Below are positions 16,503 through 26,224 of a stretch of DNA of 64,000 nucleotides, in pieces (position 1 is the stretch's first letter; each line of letters starts with the position of its first letter). The notes beneath the pieces are model-generated. The model ran no database searches. It was given only the letters and a program-made list of their open reading frames with translations, and had not been told where the DNA came from. This DNA is from Hyphomicrobiales bacterium (GTDB lineage: Bacteria; Pseudomonadota; Alphaproteobacteria; Rhizobiales; Rhizobiaceae). The position numbers and the translations under genes are program-made. The DNA lies in contig UBQX01000010.1 in the NCBI GenBank assembly GCA_900467685.1, positions 1 through 64,000 of the forward strand, given 5' to 3'.

Positions 16503-18017
16503 TTATCGAAAAGCCGGAACGCGCCGCTCCATGCCGACATCCTGCTCCATCGCTTGCAAATACATTTGTCGATAATAGGCAAGACGATCGTCCATTGCCG
16601 CGCTCGCATCCGCAAGCGCCTTGCTTCGGGACTGAAACAATGACCTTGCCTCGGCCATGATTGCTTTTCTGTCGATCCGCAAGGCGTGTCCGTCCTTCGC
16701 AACGACTTCGCCTGCGACCATGGTCAGTCGAACGGAGCGACCGTTTTCACAATGCACCAATTGGCGCGGCAAATTGTTGAGGGGCAGGAATGTCAAACTG
16801 TCGAGCGACAATAAAATGAGGTCGGCTGGTGCGCCGGTTTCCAGCGTTCCCAGCCCCGCGACACGCATGGCCCTGCCGCCGCCCGTGGTTGCTGCCTCCA
16901 GCACTTCCTTCGCCTGCGGCCAATGCGCGAAATCCGTCGCGGTCAGCGAGTGAATCATTCCGGCCGTCTTCATGACACTCCACATGTTGATCGCATCATC
17001 CGCTATGGCCTCGTCGACGCCCAGGCAAATGGGAATTCCACGATCCCGAATAGCGCGAAACGGCATGATGCCACTGCCGAGCCTGAGATTGCTGTTCGGA
17101 TTGTGCGCGATCTGCGCACCACTGGCGGCGATAAGATCCAGATCGTCATCATCCACCCAAATTGCATGAATGATGTTCATCCGCTCGCTGAGCAAGCCGA
17201 GGTCGGCCGTATAACGGACCAGCGAACGCCCGCCGAGGCGCTCATTGCCGAAAACCCTCTGCAGGCGGGTCTCCAGAATGTGGACATAAAATGGTAGGTC
17301 GTGCTTCCGGCTAAGTTCGTCCAGAGAACGAAAATATTCTGGCGTGACACGCTGCGGCGCCGAACAGGAAACCGCTGCCTGCACCCTGCCTGCCGCCTGA
17401 CCATGCCATTTTGAAATCAGATGATCGTAGAGCGCCAGAAGGTCTTCTGCCGTAGACCCGGAACGTTTGGAAAGCTCAGCCTTCAGATCAGGCGGCACGA
17501 GATCGCCCAGATAGGGCAGCTTTTCGAGCTCTGCCACTTCCGGCTGATCGAGCGCCACACGCGCCCGTATGCCACTATCGACATAGGCTTGCATGACGGC
17601 ATCGATGATGTCGGGTTCAGGTTCCGGTACGAAGAAGCAATCGTCCTGAACCGCGGTCGTGCCGTTTTCCAGCATTTCAATGCAGCCCAGCATGGTACGC
17701 AGATAGGCCTCACGCGGCGTGGGTCGCAGGATATCAAGCTCCGGGCACTCGTAGAGCATGAATATTTCAAGCGGCAGCCCCGGCAGGCGCCCCTTCATAT
17801 GATTGACCGAGGAGTGGAAATGGCCATTGATCAGACCCGGCATCAACAGGTCGCCATGGCCCTCGATGAGCGCTTCATCCGACCCCACGGCAAGATCCGC
17901 CCCGATCTCCGCAATCCTTCCGTCGCGAACGCGCAGGTCACACGGGGCGCTCACGCCATCCTCCCGAGAAAGGTCAAGCAGGCATACGTTCCGAAAAAGA
18001 GTATTCGGCATCATCAC
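16503..18017 (-). CDS. Amidohydrolase-superfamily deaminase/hydrolase (TrzA/AtzA-like)
   Basis: 504-residue metal-dependent hydrolase of the amidohydrolase fold. The N-terminal metal motif is PGLINGHFHSS, a later His is in IIHAIWVDDDD, the ANPN-like strand reads IAHNPNSNLRLGSG and the catalytic Asp is in CLGVDEAIADD. Family members deaminate or dechlorinate N-heterocycles (s-triazines, guanine, cytosine, adenosine analogues). It is the last gene of the importer/hydrolase operon, 60 bp downstream of a second amidohydrolase to which it is only distantly similar, suggesting two consecutive steps on one imported compound. The substrate is unknown. Confidence 0.82.
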   Translation of the reverse strand: MMMPNTLFRNVCLLDLSREDGVSAPCDLRVRDGRIAEIGADLAVGSDEALIEGHGDLLMPGLINGHFHSSVNHMKGRLPGLPLEIFMLYECPELDILRPTPREAYLRTMLGCIEMLENGTTAVQDDCFFVPEPEPDIIDAVMQAYVDSGIRARVALDQPEVAELEKLPYLGDLVPPDLKAELSKRSGSTAEDLLALYDHLISKWHGQAAGRVQAAVSCSAPQRVTPEYFRSLDELSRKHDLPFYVHILETRLQRVFGNERLGGRSLVRYTADLGLLSERMNIIHAIWVDDDDLDLIAASGAQIAHNPNSNLRLGSGIMPFRAIRDRGIPICLGVDEAIADDAINMWSVMKTAGMIHSLTATDFAHWPQAKEVLEAATTGGGRAMRVAGLGTLETGAPADLILLSLDSLTFLPLNNLPRQLVHCENGRSVRLTMVAGEVVAKDGHALRIDRKAIMAEARSLFQSRSKALADASAAMDDRLAYYRQMYLQAMEQDVGMERRVPAFR

Positions 18018-18077
18018 TCCAGGGTATCGTTGAGTTATCGGAACTTCCCCAAAGCGGGGGCGGTTATGGTCCGATGC

Positions 18078-19619
18078 TTAAATCCGGGAAGAAGCCCCGT
18101 AGAACGGCCGTCGCGGCGGCTCGGTCTTGAGATAATCCGCGTAGAACGCCTCGACATGGGCAAATACCTCGTGACTCAGCTTGAGGCGTGCCTGCTCGTC
18201 TGCGTTGCGGGGTTTTGCGAGGGCCGCTGCGATCTGGGCGAGAATTTCATCTCGATCCACCTTCAGAAAACGTCCGTCCTGATAGATGATTTCGCCGTCC
18301 ACCAGAACGGCATGCACATCCTTGCTTTTTGCGCGGTAAATCATCGCATCAAGCGGCGGTATATCAGTATCCTGATAGGGATATGTCGCACTGTCATAAT
18401 CAAGAATGACGGCATCGAGACGGAGACCCGCATCCAGCCGCCCGATTTCACCGGCAAAGGCGGTGGTGTTGGCTCCATGTTCAGAAGCCATGCGGAAAAC
18501 CTGCGTGGCACTTGGAACGGCGTTACGATCCATGCCGGGAATGCGATGGACAGTCATTGCCATCCGCATTTCCTGTAGCATGTCGCGGTCTTCGTTGATG
18601 CCGGCCTCGTCAAGACCAAGCCCCACGGTCATGCCGCGCCTTTCGAGCTCCATCAGCGGCAAAACACCCGAGCGAAGGCGGAAATTCGAGGAGCAGTTGT
18701 GGCAGACGCAGGTTCCCGTGCCCGCACAAATCTCGATATCCTCCTCCGTCATCCACACGCCGTGGCCCAGCGTGAGCTTCGGCCCCAACAGGCCCAACCT
18801 CTCCAGATGCTTCACCGCAGTTGTGCCGGTGCGACGACGGGCATATTCCTTCTGATAGGCCGTTTCCAGCAAATGCATGTGCATCGGGCGGCCGGACTTG
18901 TCGGAGCGCTCCTTCATGGCCAGCAATCCGTCATCGGTCATCCAGTGAAGATTGGCGGGTGCAAGCTGAATACGGGCACGCGGATTAACCGTGGTTTTGG
19001 TCAAGTCATCGAACAGCCGCATGAATTCGCCGAAGCTCATGGTTTGGCGCGCAAGCTGTGCAGCCATTGCCTGCCCGAGTTCCGACGGAAGGCGGGCGCA
19101 GAAGTCCTCATCCGCCTCATAGACGAAGCGGTTCTGTTCGCGAACGGCGTAGCAGTAGGAAACCCGCATGCCCACGGCCTCATAGCCTGCCAGCACACCT
19201 TGCGCCGAGGCGCGCACCTCGTCGTAATGGCCTGCTGCCCAGCCCTGGATATGCTGCACCGTGGTAATGCCCGATGAAATCATCTCGAAAGCCGAGAAAA
19301 GCGTATCGAGCTTCGGATCGATGTTACGCATTTTCAGCCGGGCAGCGAACCACAGTTCAAGCGGATAATCCGGTGCGCCATGCTGCAGCGGCGTAACGCC
19401 AAGGTGGTGATGGCTGTTGACCAGGCCGGGCATGACGAGGTGATGCCCGTAGCTGGTTTCTTCCGCATGAGGATAGGCGGCGCGAATTTCCGCAGCGGTA
19501 CCTGTCGCCAGAATCAGGCCGTCCTCATGAGCAATGGCGCCGTTTTCAACAATTTCGGGCTCGTGTGCGTTCAATGCGCCTGAAACGACCCAGCGGGCAG
19601 AGATGATTTTGATGGTCAT
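18078..19619 (-). CDS. Amidohydrolase-superfamily protein (AtzB / 8-oxoguanine deaminase-like)
   Basis: 513-residue amidohydrolase with metal motif PGLVNSHHHLG, a further His in LTLGHGVWMTEED, a Cys-rich segment GTCVCHNCSSNFRLRSG where many members have NPxSN, and the Asp motif GLGLDEAGINED. The H-H-H at the first metal site and the CHNC insert distinguish it from the downstream paralogue. It overlaps the ATPase gene start by 4 bp. The role is inferred as hydrolysis or deamination of the ligand carried by the adjoining importer. Confidence 0.82.
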   Translation of the reverse strand: MTIKIISARWVVSGALNAHEPEIVENGAIAHEDGLILATGTAAEIRAAYPHAEETSYGHHLVMPGLVNSHHHLGVTPLQHGAPDYPLELWFAARLKMRNIDPKLDTLFSAFEMISSGITTVQHIQGWAAGHYDEVRASAQGVLAGYEAVGMRVSYCYAVREQNRFVYEADEDFCARLPSELGQAMAAQLARQTMSFGEFMRLFDDLTKTTVNPRARIQLAPANLHWMTDDGLLAMKERSDKSGRPMHMHLLETAYQKEYARRRTGTTAVKHLERLGLLGPKLTLGHGVWMTEEDIEICAGTGTCVCHNCSSNFRLRSGVLPLMELERRGMTVGLGLDEAGINEDRDMLQEMRMAMTVHRIPGMDRNAVPSATQVFRMASEHGANTTAFAGEIGRLDAGLRLDAVILDYDSATYPYQDTDIPPLDAMIYRAKSKDVHAVLVDGEIIYQDGRFLKVDRDEILAQIAAALAKPRNADEQARLKLSHEVFAHVEAFYADYLKTEPPRRPFYGASSRI

Positions 19620-20401
19620 AGCAGCTCCTGCTCGGCGAAGGCCTTGGTGACCTCTTCTGCCAGCAGCGCTTCACATTCGCGCCCCAGCTCTATCATTTCA
19701 GGTGAACGCAGATCGCGCGGCCGCGGGGCATCGATGTGCAGCTCAGCCTTGATCTGCCCGGGGCGGGCGGTAAACACGACGATACGGTCGGCAAGGGCCA
19801 GCGCTTCATCGATGGAGTGGGTCACGAGCATGACCGAAGCACCCGAACTCTTCCAGATTTCCAGCAGATGCTCCTGCATGCGGGCGCGGGTCTGAATGTC
19901 GAGCGCAGCAAAGGGCTCATCCATCAACAGAAGTTCGGGGTTCATTGCCAATGCGCGAGCCAGCGCAACTCTTTGCCGCATGCCGCCGGAAAGCTGCTCG
20001 GGCCGCCGGTCACCAATACCGCCGAGACCCACGCGCTTCATCAGCGCATCCACGCGTTCGGCCCGCTCCTGCGGCTGGCCGCCCCTGATGCTCAGGCCGA
20101 AACCCACATTGTCGCGAACCGAGAGCCATGGAAACAAGGCTGCCTCCTGGAAGATGAGGCTGCGTTCCGGTGCCGGTTCTGTAATCGCCAGGCCATCGAA
20201 GGTTATGGTGCCGGAGGTCGCCTGCTCCAGACCCGCTGCGATGTAGAGCAGAGAGCTTTTTCCGCAACCCGAAGGCCCCAGCAGCACGACGAACTCTCCC
20301 CGCGCGACGTTCAGCGACAGACTGTTGACGGCTGGCACGGGAGCCGGGCCATCGGCATTCCAGACCTTCGTCAGGTTGGTGATGGAAAGACCAAGGGCCA
20401 T
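19616..20401 (-). CDS. ABC transporter ATPase, NitT/TauT (SsuB) family
   Basis: 261-residue ATPase. Walker A is LLGPSGCGKSSLL, the Q-loop region is LIFQEAALFPWLSVRDNV, the signature is LSGGMRQRVALARALA, Walker B is LLLMDEPFAALD and the H-loop is LVTHSIDEALALAD. The FPWLSVRDN segment and the C-terminal ARPGQI are typical of sulfonate/taurine/nitrate-type importers. Its stop overlaps the amidohydrolase start, and it lies 1 bp after the permease stop, so it is tightly operonic. Confidence 0.9.
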   Translation of the reverse strand: MALGLSITNLTKVWNADGPAPVPAVNSLSLNVARGEFVVLLGPSGCGKSSLLYIAAGLEQATSGTITFDGLAITEPAPERSLIFQEAALFPWLSVRDNVGFGLSIRGGQPQERAERVDALMKRVGLGGIGDRRPEQLSGGMRQRVALARALAMNPELLLMDEPFAALDIQTRARMQEHLLEIWKSSGASVMLVTHSIDEALALADRIVVFTARPGQIKAELHIDAPRPRDLRSPEMIELGRECEALLAEEVTKAFAEQELL

Positions 20402-20402
20402 G

Positions 20403-21299
20403 TCAGGCTCCTTTCACGGTTGAAGGGCCAACCCACCAGAGCACCTTGCGCTGAATGAGGCCAAGCGTCTGGTCGAAGGCAAAGCCGGTCAGGCCGATCA
20501 GTGTCATTGTGAAGAAGACGAGGCTGGCGTTGAAGGTGTTGCGTGCCATCATGGTGACCTGACCGAGACCGGACCCAACGCCCACAGCCTCGGCAATGAG
20601 CACGACCATCCAGGCGGCAAACAGGTTCATTCGCAGCGTCACGAACAGTCCCGGCAAGATTGCGGGCAGGATAACCCGCAGATAGATCTGGCGTTTGGAA
20701 GCGCCCATGACGCGGGCAAGCTGGATATAGTGCTTTGGCACCGCATCCACCTGCGCAAGCGTGGCCAGGACCATGATGAAAAACACGGCGATGAATACGA
20801 GAAAAATCGCCGGAGGGTTGCCGATGCCAAAGAAAAACACGGCCACCGGCAGCCACGCAACCGGCGAGATGGGCGCAAGCATGGTCACAAGCGGCAGCAC
20901 AAGCTTGCCGAAGATTTCAAAATAACGAATAGCAAGCCCCACCACCAAGGAGATGGCAAAGCCCAGCACCAGCCCCACGAACACCCGAAGCGAGGACCAG
21001 CCGATGACACCGAGGACAGACCAGATGGAGCCGCCCGCATTCAGCGCCCCGGCCCTTGCCCCTGTCGGGTCAAAAAAGCGGAACTGATCCGGCAGGTTGG
21101 TAAGAAAGATATGCGGCGGCGGCAGCAGAAGCGGATTTGCCCACTTCTGCCACCAGGCCAGTTCCCAGATGCCGACAAACAGGCTCAGCGATGCCAATAC
21201 CCAGGCTGTTGCAACAATCCTGCGACGTGCCTTTGCAAGCGCGGCGTGAAGACGCGGGTTCGGCCCCGCCGGGGCGGATGAAAGTATCATGTCGGTCAT
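20403..21299 (-). CDS. ABC transporter permease, NitT/TauT (SsuC) family
   Basis: 298-residue inner-membrane permease with about six helices. The cytoplasmic EAA loop reads ARVMGASKRQIYLRVILPAI. The N-terminal ~40 residues are cytoplasmic and polar. I choose the ATG at 21299, with CGGAAG upstream, over a GTG at 21314 that abuts the preceding stop. It probably works as a homodimer with the adjacent ATPase. Confidence 0.88.
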   Translation of the reverse strand: MTDMILSSAPAGPNPRLHAALAKARRRIVATAWVLASLSLFVGIWELAWWQKWANPLLLPPPHIFLTNLPDQFRFFDPTGARAGALNAGGSIWSVLGVIGWSSLRVFVGLVLGFAISLVVGLAIRYFEIFGKLVLPLVTMLAPISPVAWLPVAVFFFGIGNPPAIFLVFIAVFFIMVLATLAQVDAVPKHYIQLARVMGASKRQIYLRVILPAILPGLFVTLRMNLFAAWMVVLIAEAVGVGSGLGQVTMMARNTFNASLVFFTMTLIGLTGFAFDQTLGLIQRKVLWWVGPSTVKGA

Positions 21300-21314
21300 G
21301 GGATCTTCCGTCAC

Positions 21315-22382
21315 TTAGGCCGTCTTGAGCTTCAGGGAGCTGTACAGATCGGAATTGGCGGCAATGACGGACTCAAGCAGCGACCAGTCGATCGCATTGT
21401 CCGGCAGGACATTTTTCACATAGCCCATGCTCTTCATGGACTCAGAGCGAGCCTTGAAGAATGCGGTGTTGTTGCGCTGATCGATCATCACCGGCTGGCG
21501 GGATTGCGCCAGTTTCAACGCCTCGAGCGAGGTTTTGTAATAGGTGCCCGCAGTCAGTTCGAGCGCATCGTTGACATTGGTTTCCGACTGGGACTGGGCG
21601 GTCATCATCGCCTTGATGAGCGCCTTGAGGGCCTCCGGTTTGGATTCGATCAGCGGCACGGCGGCAGCGAGAACGCAATCGGAATAGCGTGCGCCGTAAA
21701 TGTCCTTCCCGTCGGTCAGAACGGTCGAACCGGCCCGCTCCTTCAGGCATTGCGTGGCATAGGGCTCGATATGGCAAACCGCATCGATGGCGCCATTGAC
21801 GAAAGCTGCAGCAAGCTCGGGAGACGTGTTGAAATACTTGACCTCAACATCCTTGAACGAAAGCCCCGCCTTGGCAAGATAATCATAGGGAAGCACTTCA
21901 AGCGTATCGGCCTGGAAGGTGCCGATTGTCTTTCCCTTCAGATCCGCAGCCTTGGTTATGCCCTGGGCACCGATGAGCACGCAGCCTTCAACACCGGCCC
22001 CGGCAATGATCCGGACAGGCGCACCTTGATCGACAAGCGTAATGAAGTTCGAATAGGGAATGACCGAAACGTCAACGATTCCAGCGCCGAACAGCGTGAC
22101 GACATCAGTGGTGGTCGGCGTTACGACGAATTCGAGATCGACGCCGTCAGCTGCGGCCAGGTTGCGTTCCTTGGCAAGAAAGATGCCGAGATTGCAAAGG
22201 CCTGCGCCATGCGTGGCCTTGAGCGTCGTATTTCCGGCCGCCAGAACGCTACCGGGAGAAAGCAGGCCGCCGAACGACATTGCCGCCGCCAGGCCGGCAA
22301 ATGCGCCTGCACTGCCTTTCAGAAAGCCTCTGCGCGAAGCTTCCATAATCATTTCATGGGAATTACCACACCGTTCGCACAT
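21315..22382 (-). CDS. NitT/TauT-type substrate-binding protein with Cys-rich N-terminus and Tat signal
   Basis: 355-residue NMT1/THI5-like solute receptor. The start ATG at 22382 has GAAGGA upstream. It begins MCERCGNSHEM, then a twin-arginine signal ASRRGFLKGSAG with a hydrophobic core, and AGNTTLKATHG begins the mature domain. Family features are GIFLAKERNLAAADGVDLEF, GAGIVDVSVIPYSNF and LKGKTIGTFQ. Tat export implies folding, possibly with a cofactor, before secretion; the two Cys ahead of the Tat motif would be removed with the signal. First gene of the importer/amidohydrolase operon. The ligand is unknown, probably a nitrogen heterocycle or other small polar molecule given the two hydrolases. 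Confidence 0.83.
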   Translation of the reverse strand: MCERCGNSHEMIMEASRRGFLKGSAGAFAGLAAAMSFGGLLSPGSVLAAGNTTLKATHGAGLCNLGIFLAKERNLAAADGVDLEFVVTPTTTDVVTLFGAGIVDVSVIPYSNFITLVDQGAPVRIIAGAGVEGCVLIGAQGITKAADLKGKTIGTFQADTLEVLPYDYLAKAGLSFKDVEVKYFNTSPELAAAFVNGAIDAVCHIEPYATQCLKERAGSTVLTDGKDIYGARYSDCVLAAAVPLIESKPEALKALIKAMMTAQSQSETNVNDALELTAGTYYKTSLEALKLAQSRQPVMIDQRNNTAFFKARSESMKSMGYVKNVLPDNAIDWSLLESVIAANSDLYSSLKLKTA

Positions 22383-22485
22383 GTCATCGTCCTTCGTTGC
22401 GGTCCCGCATGACGACGATGGAATATGGACCACTCAAGATGGGCCGGTCGTCAAACGTGACAAGCTCGGCACGCCAACCTTGAGA

Positions 22486-22563
22486 AGAGGGTTTAAACCT
22501 CAGGGCTGCTTAACCCTCTCTGCGCTGTTCGTAAACTTATCTTCAAATATAAAACGGTGTCAA
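22486..22563 (-). promoter_or_regulatory. Candidate promoter and leader hairpin of the NitT/TauT operon
   Basis: On the minus strand a perfect -35 box TTGACA (22563-22558) is followed after 17-18 bp by TAAGTT/ATAAGT. Some 20 bp further downstream AGAGGGTT and AACCCTCT (22519-22512 and 22493-22486) form an 8-bp inverted repeat with an 18-nt spacer, within a ~150-nt untranslated leader. It could be an operator or a leader RNA fold; I do not recognise a riboswitch class. Confidence 0.5.
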
Positions 22564-23028
22564 TAAGCTGATTTATATTTAAGAATCAAAAGCTTAATTG
22601 ATTATTTTTCAGGCAGAAACGAGAGAATTTTGCACAATAAAATTGCTTTTTGCCTATATTTGGCACTCCGAGCGGAAGGCCGCAAAGGCACATGCGTATC
22701 CAAGAAAGTATGCTGCTGCTGGGGGGCGACCTAACCGGCCGCCAATCGACCGGACGACTGCCGTTTGCCAAAGGAGGGTACGGCCCCTTCGTCAAACACA
22801 GCCCCTTCAGCGAGCAAGTCGACCTTCCGTCCGAACAGGGGAAGATCGAGCAATCATTGGCGGGATGATGGGCAGCTTGGTCGCTGCTGCGCCGGCAACC
22901 GCGAGCCTGCCTGATCTGCACATTGTCTGCCTTCATCCGGTCCCCGCGTGGAACCATCCCGGTCTCGTCCTGTTAGGCAGATGATGAGACGAACAGGGAG
23001 CCGTGCTTCGGCAGGCGGAATGATCGAC
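22564..23028 (+). other. Intergenic region without a recognisable gene
   Basis: About 465 bp; the first ~100 bp are AT-rich (22564-22670). Short open frames here have no ribosome site or recognisable sequence. I see no RNA gene. Confidence 0.5.
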
Positions 23029-23379
23029 ATGGCAAGACACGAAGACGCCCCGCCGGTGAGCGGCAGCGACGATGCCCGTTCAGATGAAGGTCGCGCGGCA
23101 GCTGAAAGAGCAGATGCCGCCCGCCGGGCGGAGCGTAACCTTCCGGACATCGCCCCGCAGGATGATGATCTGGAGACCCGTAGCCACCAACTCGCCGAAA
23201 CCTATCTGCACCTCGGCGGTCACCGCCGCGCCGTGATGGATGACAACATCACCGACACGCGCAAGTGGGAACCGGATGAGCCGGAGGCGGAAGCCTTCTG
23301 GCAGGAGAACATTGCCACGCTGCCGAAGGCTGAGCGCAAGCAGGTGGAGCAACACCTGCCCAGCGTCAACGAGGATTGA
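23029..23379 (+). CDS. Small acidic hypothetical protein
   Basis: 116 residues, highly charged with many Ala, Asp, Glu and Arg, and no membrane segment. The C-terminal half (ETRSHQLAETYLHLGGH and EAFWQENIATLPKAERKQ) looks structured; the N-terminal half looks disordered. The start at 23029 is set by AGGCGGA 9 bp upstream; the frame is open further 5'. It lies 27 bp ahead of the Cys-rich copper-storage-type gene and is likely co-transcribed with it. I do not recognise the family. Confidence 0.6.
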   Translation: MARHEDAPPVSGSDDARSDEGRAAAERADAARRAERNLPDIAPQDDDLETRSHQLAETYLHLGGHRRAVMDDNITDTRKWEPDEPEAEAFWQENIATLPKAERKQVEQHLPSVNED

Positions 23380-23406
23380 AACCAAACCTGCATGAGGAGA
23401 TGACCG

Positions 23407-23739
23407 ATGCATGAGATGGACCCAAAGATGCGCGCCTGTGTGGAAGCCTGCCTGCGCTGCTACAGCACATGCCTTCATTCCGCGATGAACCACTGCCTCG
23501 AAGCCGGTGGAGAACATACCCGGCCAGCGCATTTTCGGCTGATGATGGCCTGCGCCGAAATGTGCCGGACGTCGGCCCATTTCATGGTGATCGGCACCGA
23601 GCACCACCGGCACACGTGTCGGGAATGCGCGGAAATCTGCGAGCAGTGCGCAGCCGATTGCGAGAGGGTAGGCGACATGCAGTCCTGTGTTGACGCCTGC
23701 CGGGAATGTGCCGAAAGCTGCCGGTCGATGGCGGCTTGA
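23407..23739 (+). CDS. Four-helix-bundle cysteine-rich protein (DUF326 / copper storage protein Csp-like)
   Basis: 110 residues with 15 Cys spaced for the inside of a four-helix bundle: CVEACLRCYSTC, CAEMCR, CRECAEICEQCAADC, CVDACRECAESC. There are also His pairs (EHHRHTC). Csp proteins bind many Cu(I) ions. There is no signal peptide, so a cytosolic Csp3-like store is most likely. It has a good ribosome site (GAGGAGA) and is followed by a strong terminator at 23772. It is convergent with dabA. No copper ATPase or CueR-like gene is nearby. Confidence 0.85.
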   Translation: MHEMDPKMRACVEACLRCYSTCLHSAMNHCLEAGGEHTRPAHFRLMMACAEMCRTSAHFMVIGTEHHRHTCRECAEICEQCAADCERVGDMQSCVDACRECAESCRSMAA

Positions 23740-23771
23740 AGTGTTGCCAGCTGTAGCCCGACATCTTTTAG

Positions 23772-23805
23772 GCGGCGGCCGCCTGATGGGCGGCCGCCGC
23801 TTTCT
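23772..23805 (+). terminator. Rho-independent terminator after the Cys-rich gene
   Basis: GCGGCGGCCGC-7 nt-GCGGCCGCCGC followed by TTTCTT, an 11-bp GC stem. It sits exactly between convergent genes. Confidence 0.8.
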
Positions 23806-26220
23806 TCATGCGTGTCCGGCAGCGCGTGCGGTCCGGATGGATGCCCCGTCTGCAGATGACCATTTGAGATCGCCGTCGTACCGCCAGGCCATCTGCCCCT
23901 GATCGTCCAGCGAAAAGAGATGCAGCCAGCCATTGTCGAACAGGGCGCGCACATGAGCGTGCCGCCTCAGGACATCGCTGATCGCCTCCTTGGGCGCTTC
24001 TACCGCCACCGTCAGCCGCAACGGCTCGTGGACAAAATCGGCGCCGTCGTGAACCGATTGCCAGGGCAGACCGGCGCGCAGGTTGCCGCCGTTGCCTTCC
24101 ACGACGCCGATGCCGCCGACAACGTTATGCAGCAGCTTGTTGCCCGCGCCGAACAGCGAGGGTGCAACGGAAGAGCCGAAATACTGCAGACTGATCCAGC
24201 TTGCGACGACGACAGGCGCAGTCAGGATCAGTTCCAGCACCTTGAAGTCCTGATCCCTCCGCCAGACATAATCGTGCAGAAAGACTTGCCCCTCCAGAGA
24301 CCCTCCGGCCGTCCGGTTGCGGGGCGCGGCAATGAAGGCCCGGCAGCCGGCCAGACCGAGTTCGGGGCGGACCTCTGCCCAATCGCGGCTCCGCTCCAGC
24401 ATCGTCTCGGCACTGGCGCGCGGCAGGCGCTGCGCCCGTTCCGCGCGCGTCAGTCTTCCGGCCTGGGCCAGCCACTGCTGCAACCGGCTGATATCGCCCG
24501 CGGGGATCTCCACCTCCAGATCGTCCTCGAACATCGTCACGGAGTCGGTGGTCGTATCGTGAAGACCTGCCAGGAACACGGTATCCTCGGGAATGACGAT
24601 GCTCTTGTCGAGCAAGGCCTTACGCACCACCCTGTCATTCAGCAGATCGGCAAGCAGCCGCGCGTTCACATCGCCGGCATATCCGCCGCAGGCGCCGCAA
24701 TGCAGCGCACTGGCATAGGGATTGTTCACGACGTTCGCGCCATGGCCGCAGATAAGCACGAAGCGCGCAAAGCCTTCGGTGAGCGACATGGCCTTCAGCA
24801 CCGTCTGCGCCATCGCTGACTTCGTTTCGAGATCGAGGCCGCCGGCAAAGCTGGGCTTGGCCGCGTCTGCCGCCTTGCCCTTGCCGAACCCGAGGCCGTC
24901 GCGCAGCAGCTTGCCGGCATAGACCGGACCCATCGCTTCGACGAAGGCAAATGAAGACACGGCGGCGAGCTTGAACCTCCCCCAGGCGCGAACCGCGCGT
25001 GCGCCGAACCGGGCCTGCCGGTCTGCTTCCGCGTCATGATCGACGGCGCTGCAGGTAAACACGGAAGGCTTCAGCAGCACCGGCAGCCGGTTCTCGGCGA
25101 CGTCGGATGCAAAACCCTTGTGACTGGCACCAAGCCCGAAGAAACCGGCAAAGCCAAGCGTCCTGATGCCCGGATCGACGCTTTCCAGCGACCGCCGGAA
25201 AACCTCCGACCGAACGTCGATGCAGAAGGCCGCCTGCAGCACCGGCCGCATCTCCGCAACCTTGGTAGCAGAAGGCCGGGAGAGCGTGGCGGCAAGCTTG
25301 CGCTGGGCGGCACGTTCGGCGGCGAGCTGCAAGACACCGTCGGTGGCCGTGTCGAGGTCTACCGAGATGGGTGCGTTATGCGCCCTCCGGATTTTCATCC
25401 ACTGGCTTTCGATGGCCCCCTTGTGGCGCGCGTACAGCGCCTCTTCGAAGACGAGCCGGACGGCAAGCAGTTCCAGCGCTGTCGTATCGGTCCGCCCCTC
25501 GATTTCCGCTTTGAACTGGATGTGGCGCGCAAGCTGCGCCCAGCCGCCGAGGGTGAGCAGAAGCTGGTGAAAATAGGTTCCGGGTTCGCCGCCAAGGCCC
25601 AGCGAAACAGCGGCCCTTTCAATGGCGGCCTCCGGCGTTTCGGGCGTATCGGCAACATGTATGCCGAACCCCTTCAGCCCCAGAATTTCCGGTGTCAGGT
25701 CGTGGCTGGCAAAGGCGCGCCATGCAGCATAGAGCCCGTTGCGCCGGGAAGCCGCCCAAAGCGCCTGGCCCTCATCGAAGAAGCCGGCAGCGAAAGTTCC
25801 GATCCGCTCGCCGATGAGGCCCGCCCAGTCTTTGCCCGTGGCGCTGGCCGCCAGATCGGCAACCGTCGGCAGGGCAGGGGCCGGTGGCAAGTTTGTCGCA
25901 ACGGCCGCCTTCAGCGTGGTGAGATCGAGACCTGCTGACTTGGGAGTCGAGCGAAGAGCCGCAAGCAGATCCTCCTCGGTGATCTCGCCCGCTGCGATCT
26001 TCCGGGCGTAATGCGTGCGTGGCAGCGCGAGCCGCACGCCGCCGATCCGGGCGAGCAGGGCGGCGGTCTGGTCCCGCGTCTCAGTCGTCTGGCCGAGAAA
26101 GGGATTGACGGCAACGGTCGCGCTCAGCGGCCAGGCGGGAGGAATGGCGCGCACCGCCTGATCTGCCGCTTGCGCCAAGGCGTCGCCAAACAGCGTGTCG
26201 ATGGTGGTCATATCGGTCAT
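23806..26220 (-). CDS. dabA: DabA, carbonic-anhydrase-like subunit of the DAB inorganic-carbon pump (DUF2309)
   Basis: 804-residue cytoplasmic subunit that associates with DabB and is thought to convert CO2 to bicarbonate vectorially, driven by the membrane ion gradient. The beta-carbonic-anhydrase-like zinc site is visible: CIDVRSE (Cys-x-Asp, about residue 335) and, further on, [24 protein letters not shown] with His and Cys, split over two motifs. I start it at ATG 26220, 4 bp after the dabB stop; an ATG 57 bp upstream would lie inside dabB. Length is typical for the family. Confidence 0.9.
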   Translation of the reverse strand: MTDMTTIDTLFGDALAQAADQAVRAIPPAWPLSATVAVNPFLGQTTETRDQTAALLARIGGVRLALPRTHYARKIAAGEITEEDLLAALRSTPKSAGLDLTTLKAAVATNLPPAPALPTVADLAASATGKDWAGLIGERIGTFAAGFFDEGQALWAASRRNGLYAAWRAFASHDLTPEILGLKGFGIHVADTPETPEAAIERAAVSLGLGGEPGTYFHQLLLTLGGWAQLARHIQFKAEIEGRTDTTALELLAVRLVFEEALYARHKGAIESQWMKIRRAHNAPISVDLDTATDGVLQLAAERAAQRKLAATLSRPSATKVAEMRPVLQAAFCIDVRSEVFRRSLESVDPGIRTLGFAGFFGLGASHKGFASDVAENRLPVLLKPSVFTCSAVDHDAEADRQARFGARAVRAWGRFKLAAVSSFAFVEAMGPVYAGKLLRDGLGFGKGKAADAAKPSFAGGLDLETKSAMAQTVLKAMSLTEGFARFVLICGHGANVVNNPYASALHCGACGGYAGDVNARLLADLLNDRVVRKALLDKSIVIPEDTVFLAGLHDTTTDSVTMFEDDLEVEIPAGDISRLQQWLAQAGRLTRAERAQRLPRASAETMLERSRDWAEVRPELGLAGCRAFIAAPRNRTAGGSLEGQVFLHDYVWRRDQDFKVLELILTAPVVVASWISLQYFGSSVAPSLFGAGNKLLHNVVGGIGVVEGNGGNLRAGLPWQSVHDGADFVHEPLRLTVAVEAPKEAISDVLRRHAHVRALFDNGWLHLFSLDDQGQMAWRYDGDLKWSSADGASIRTARAAGHA

Positions 26221-26224
26221 CGGT

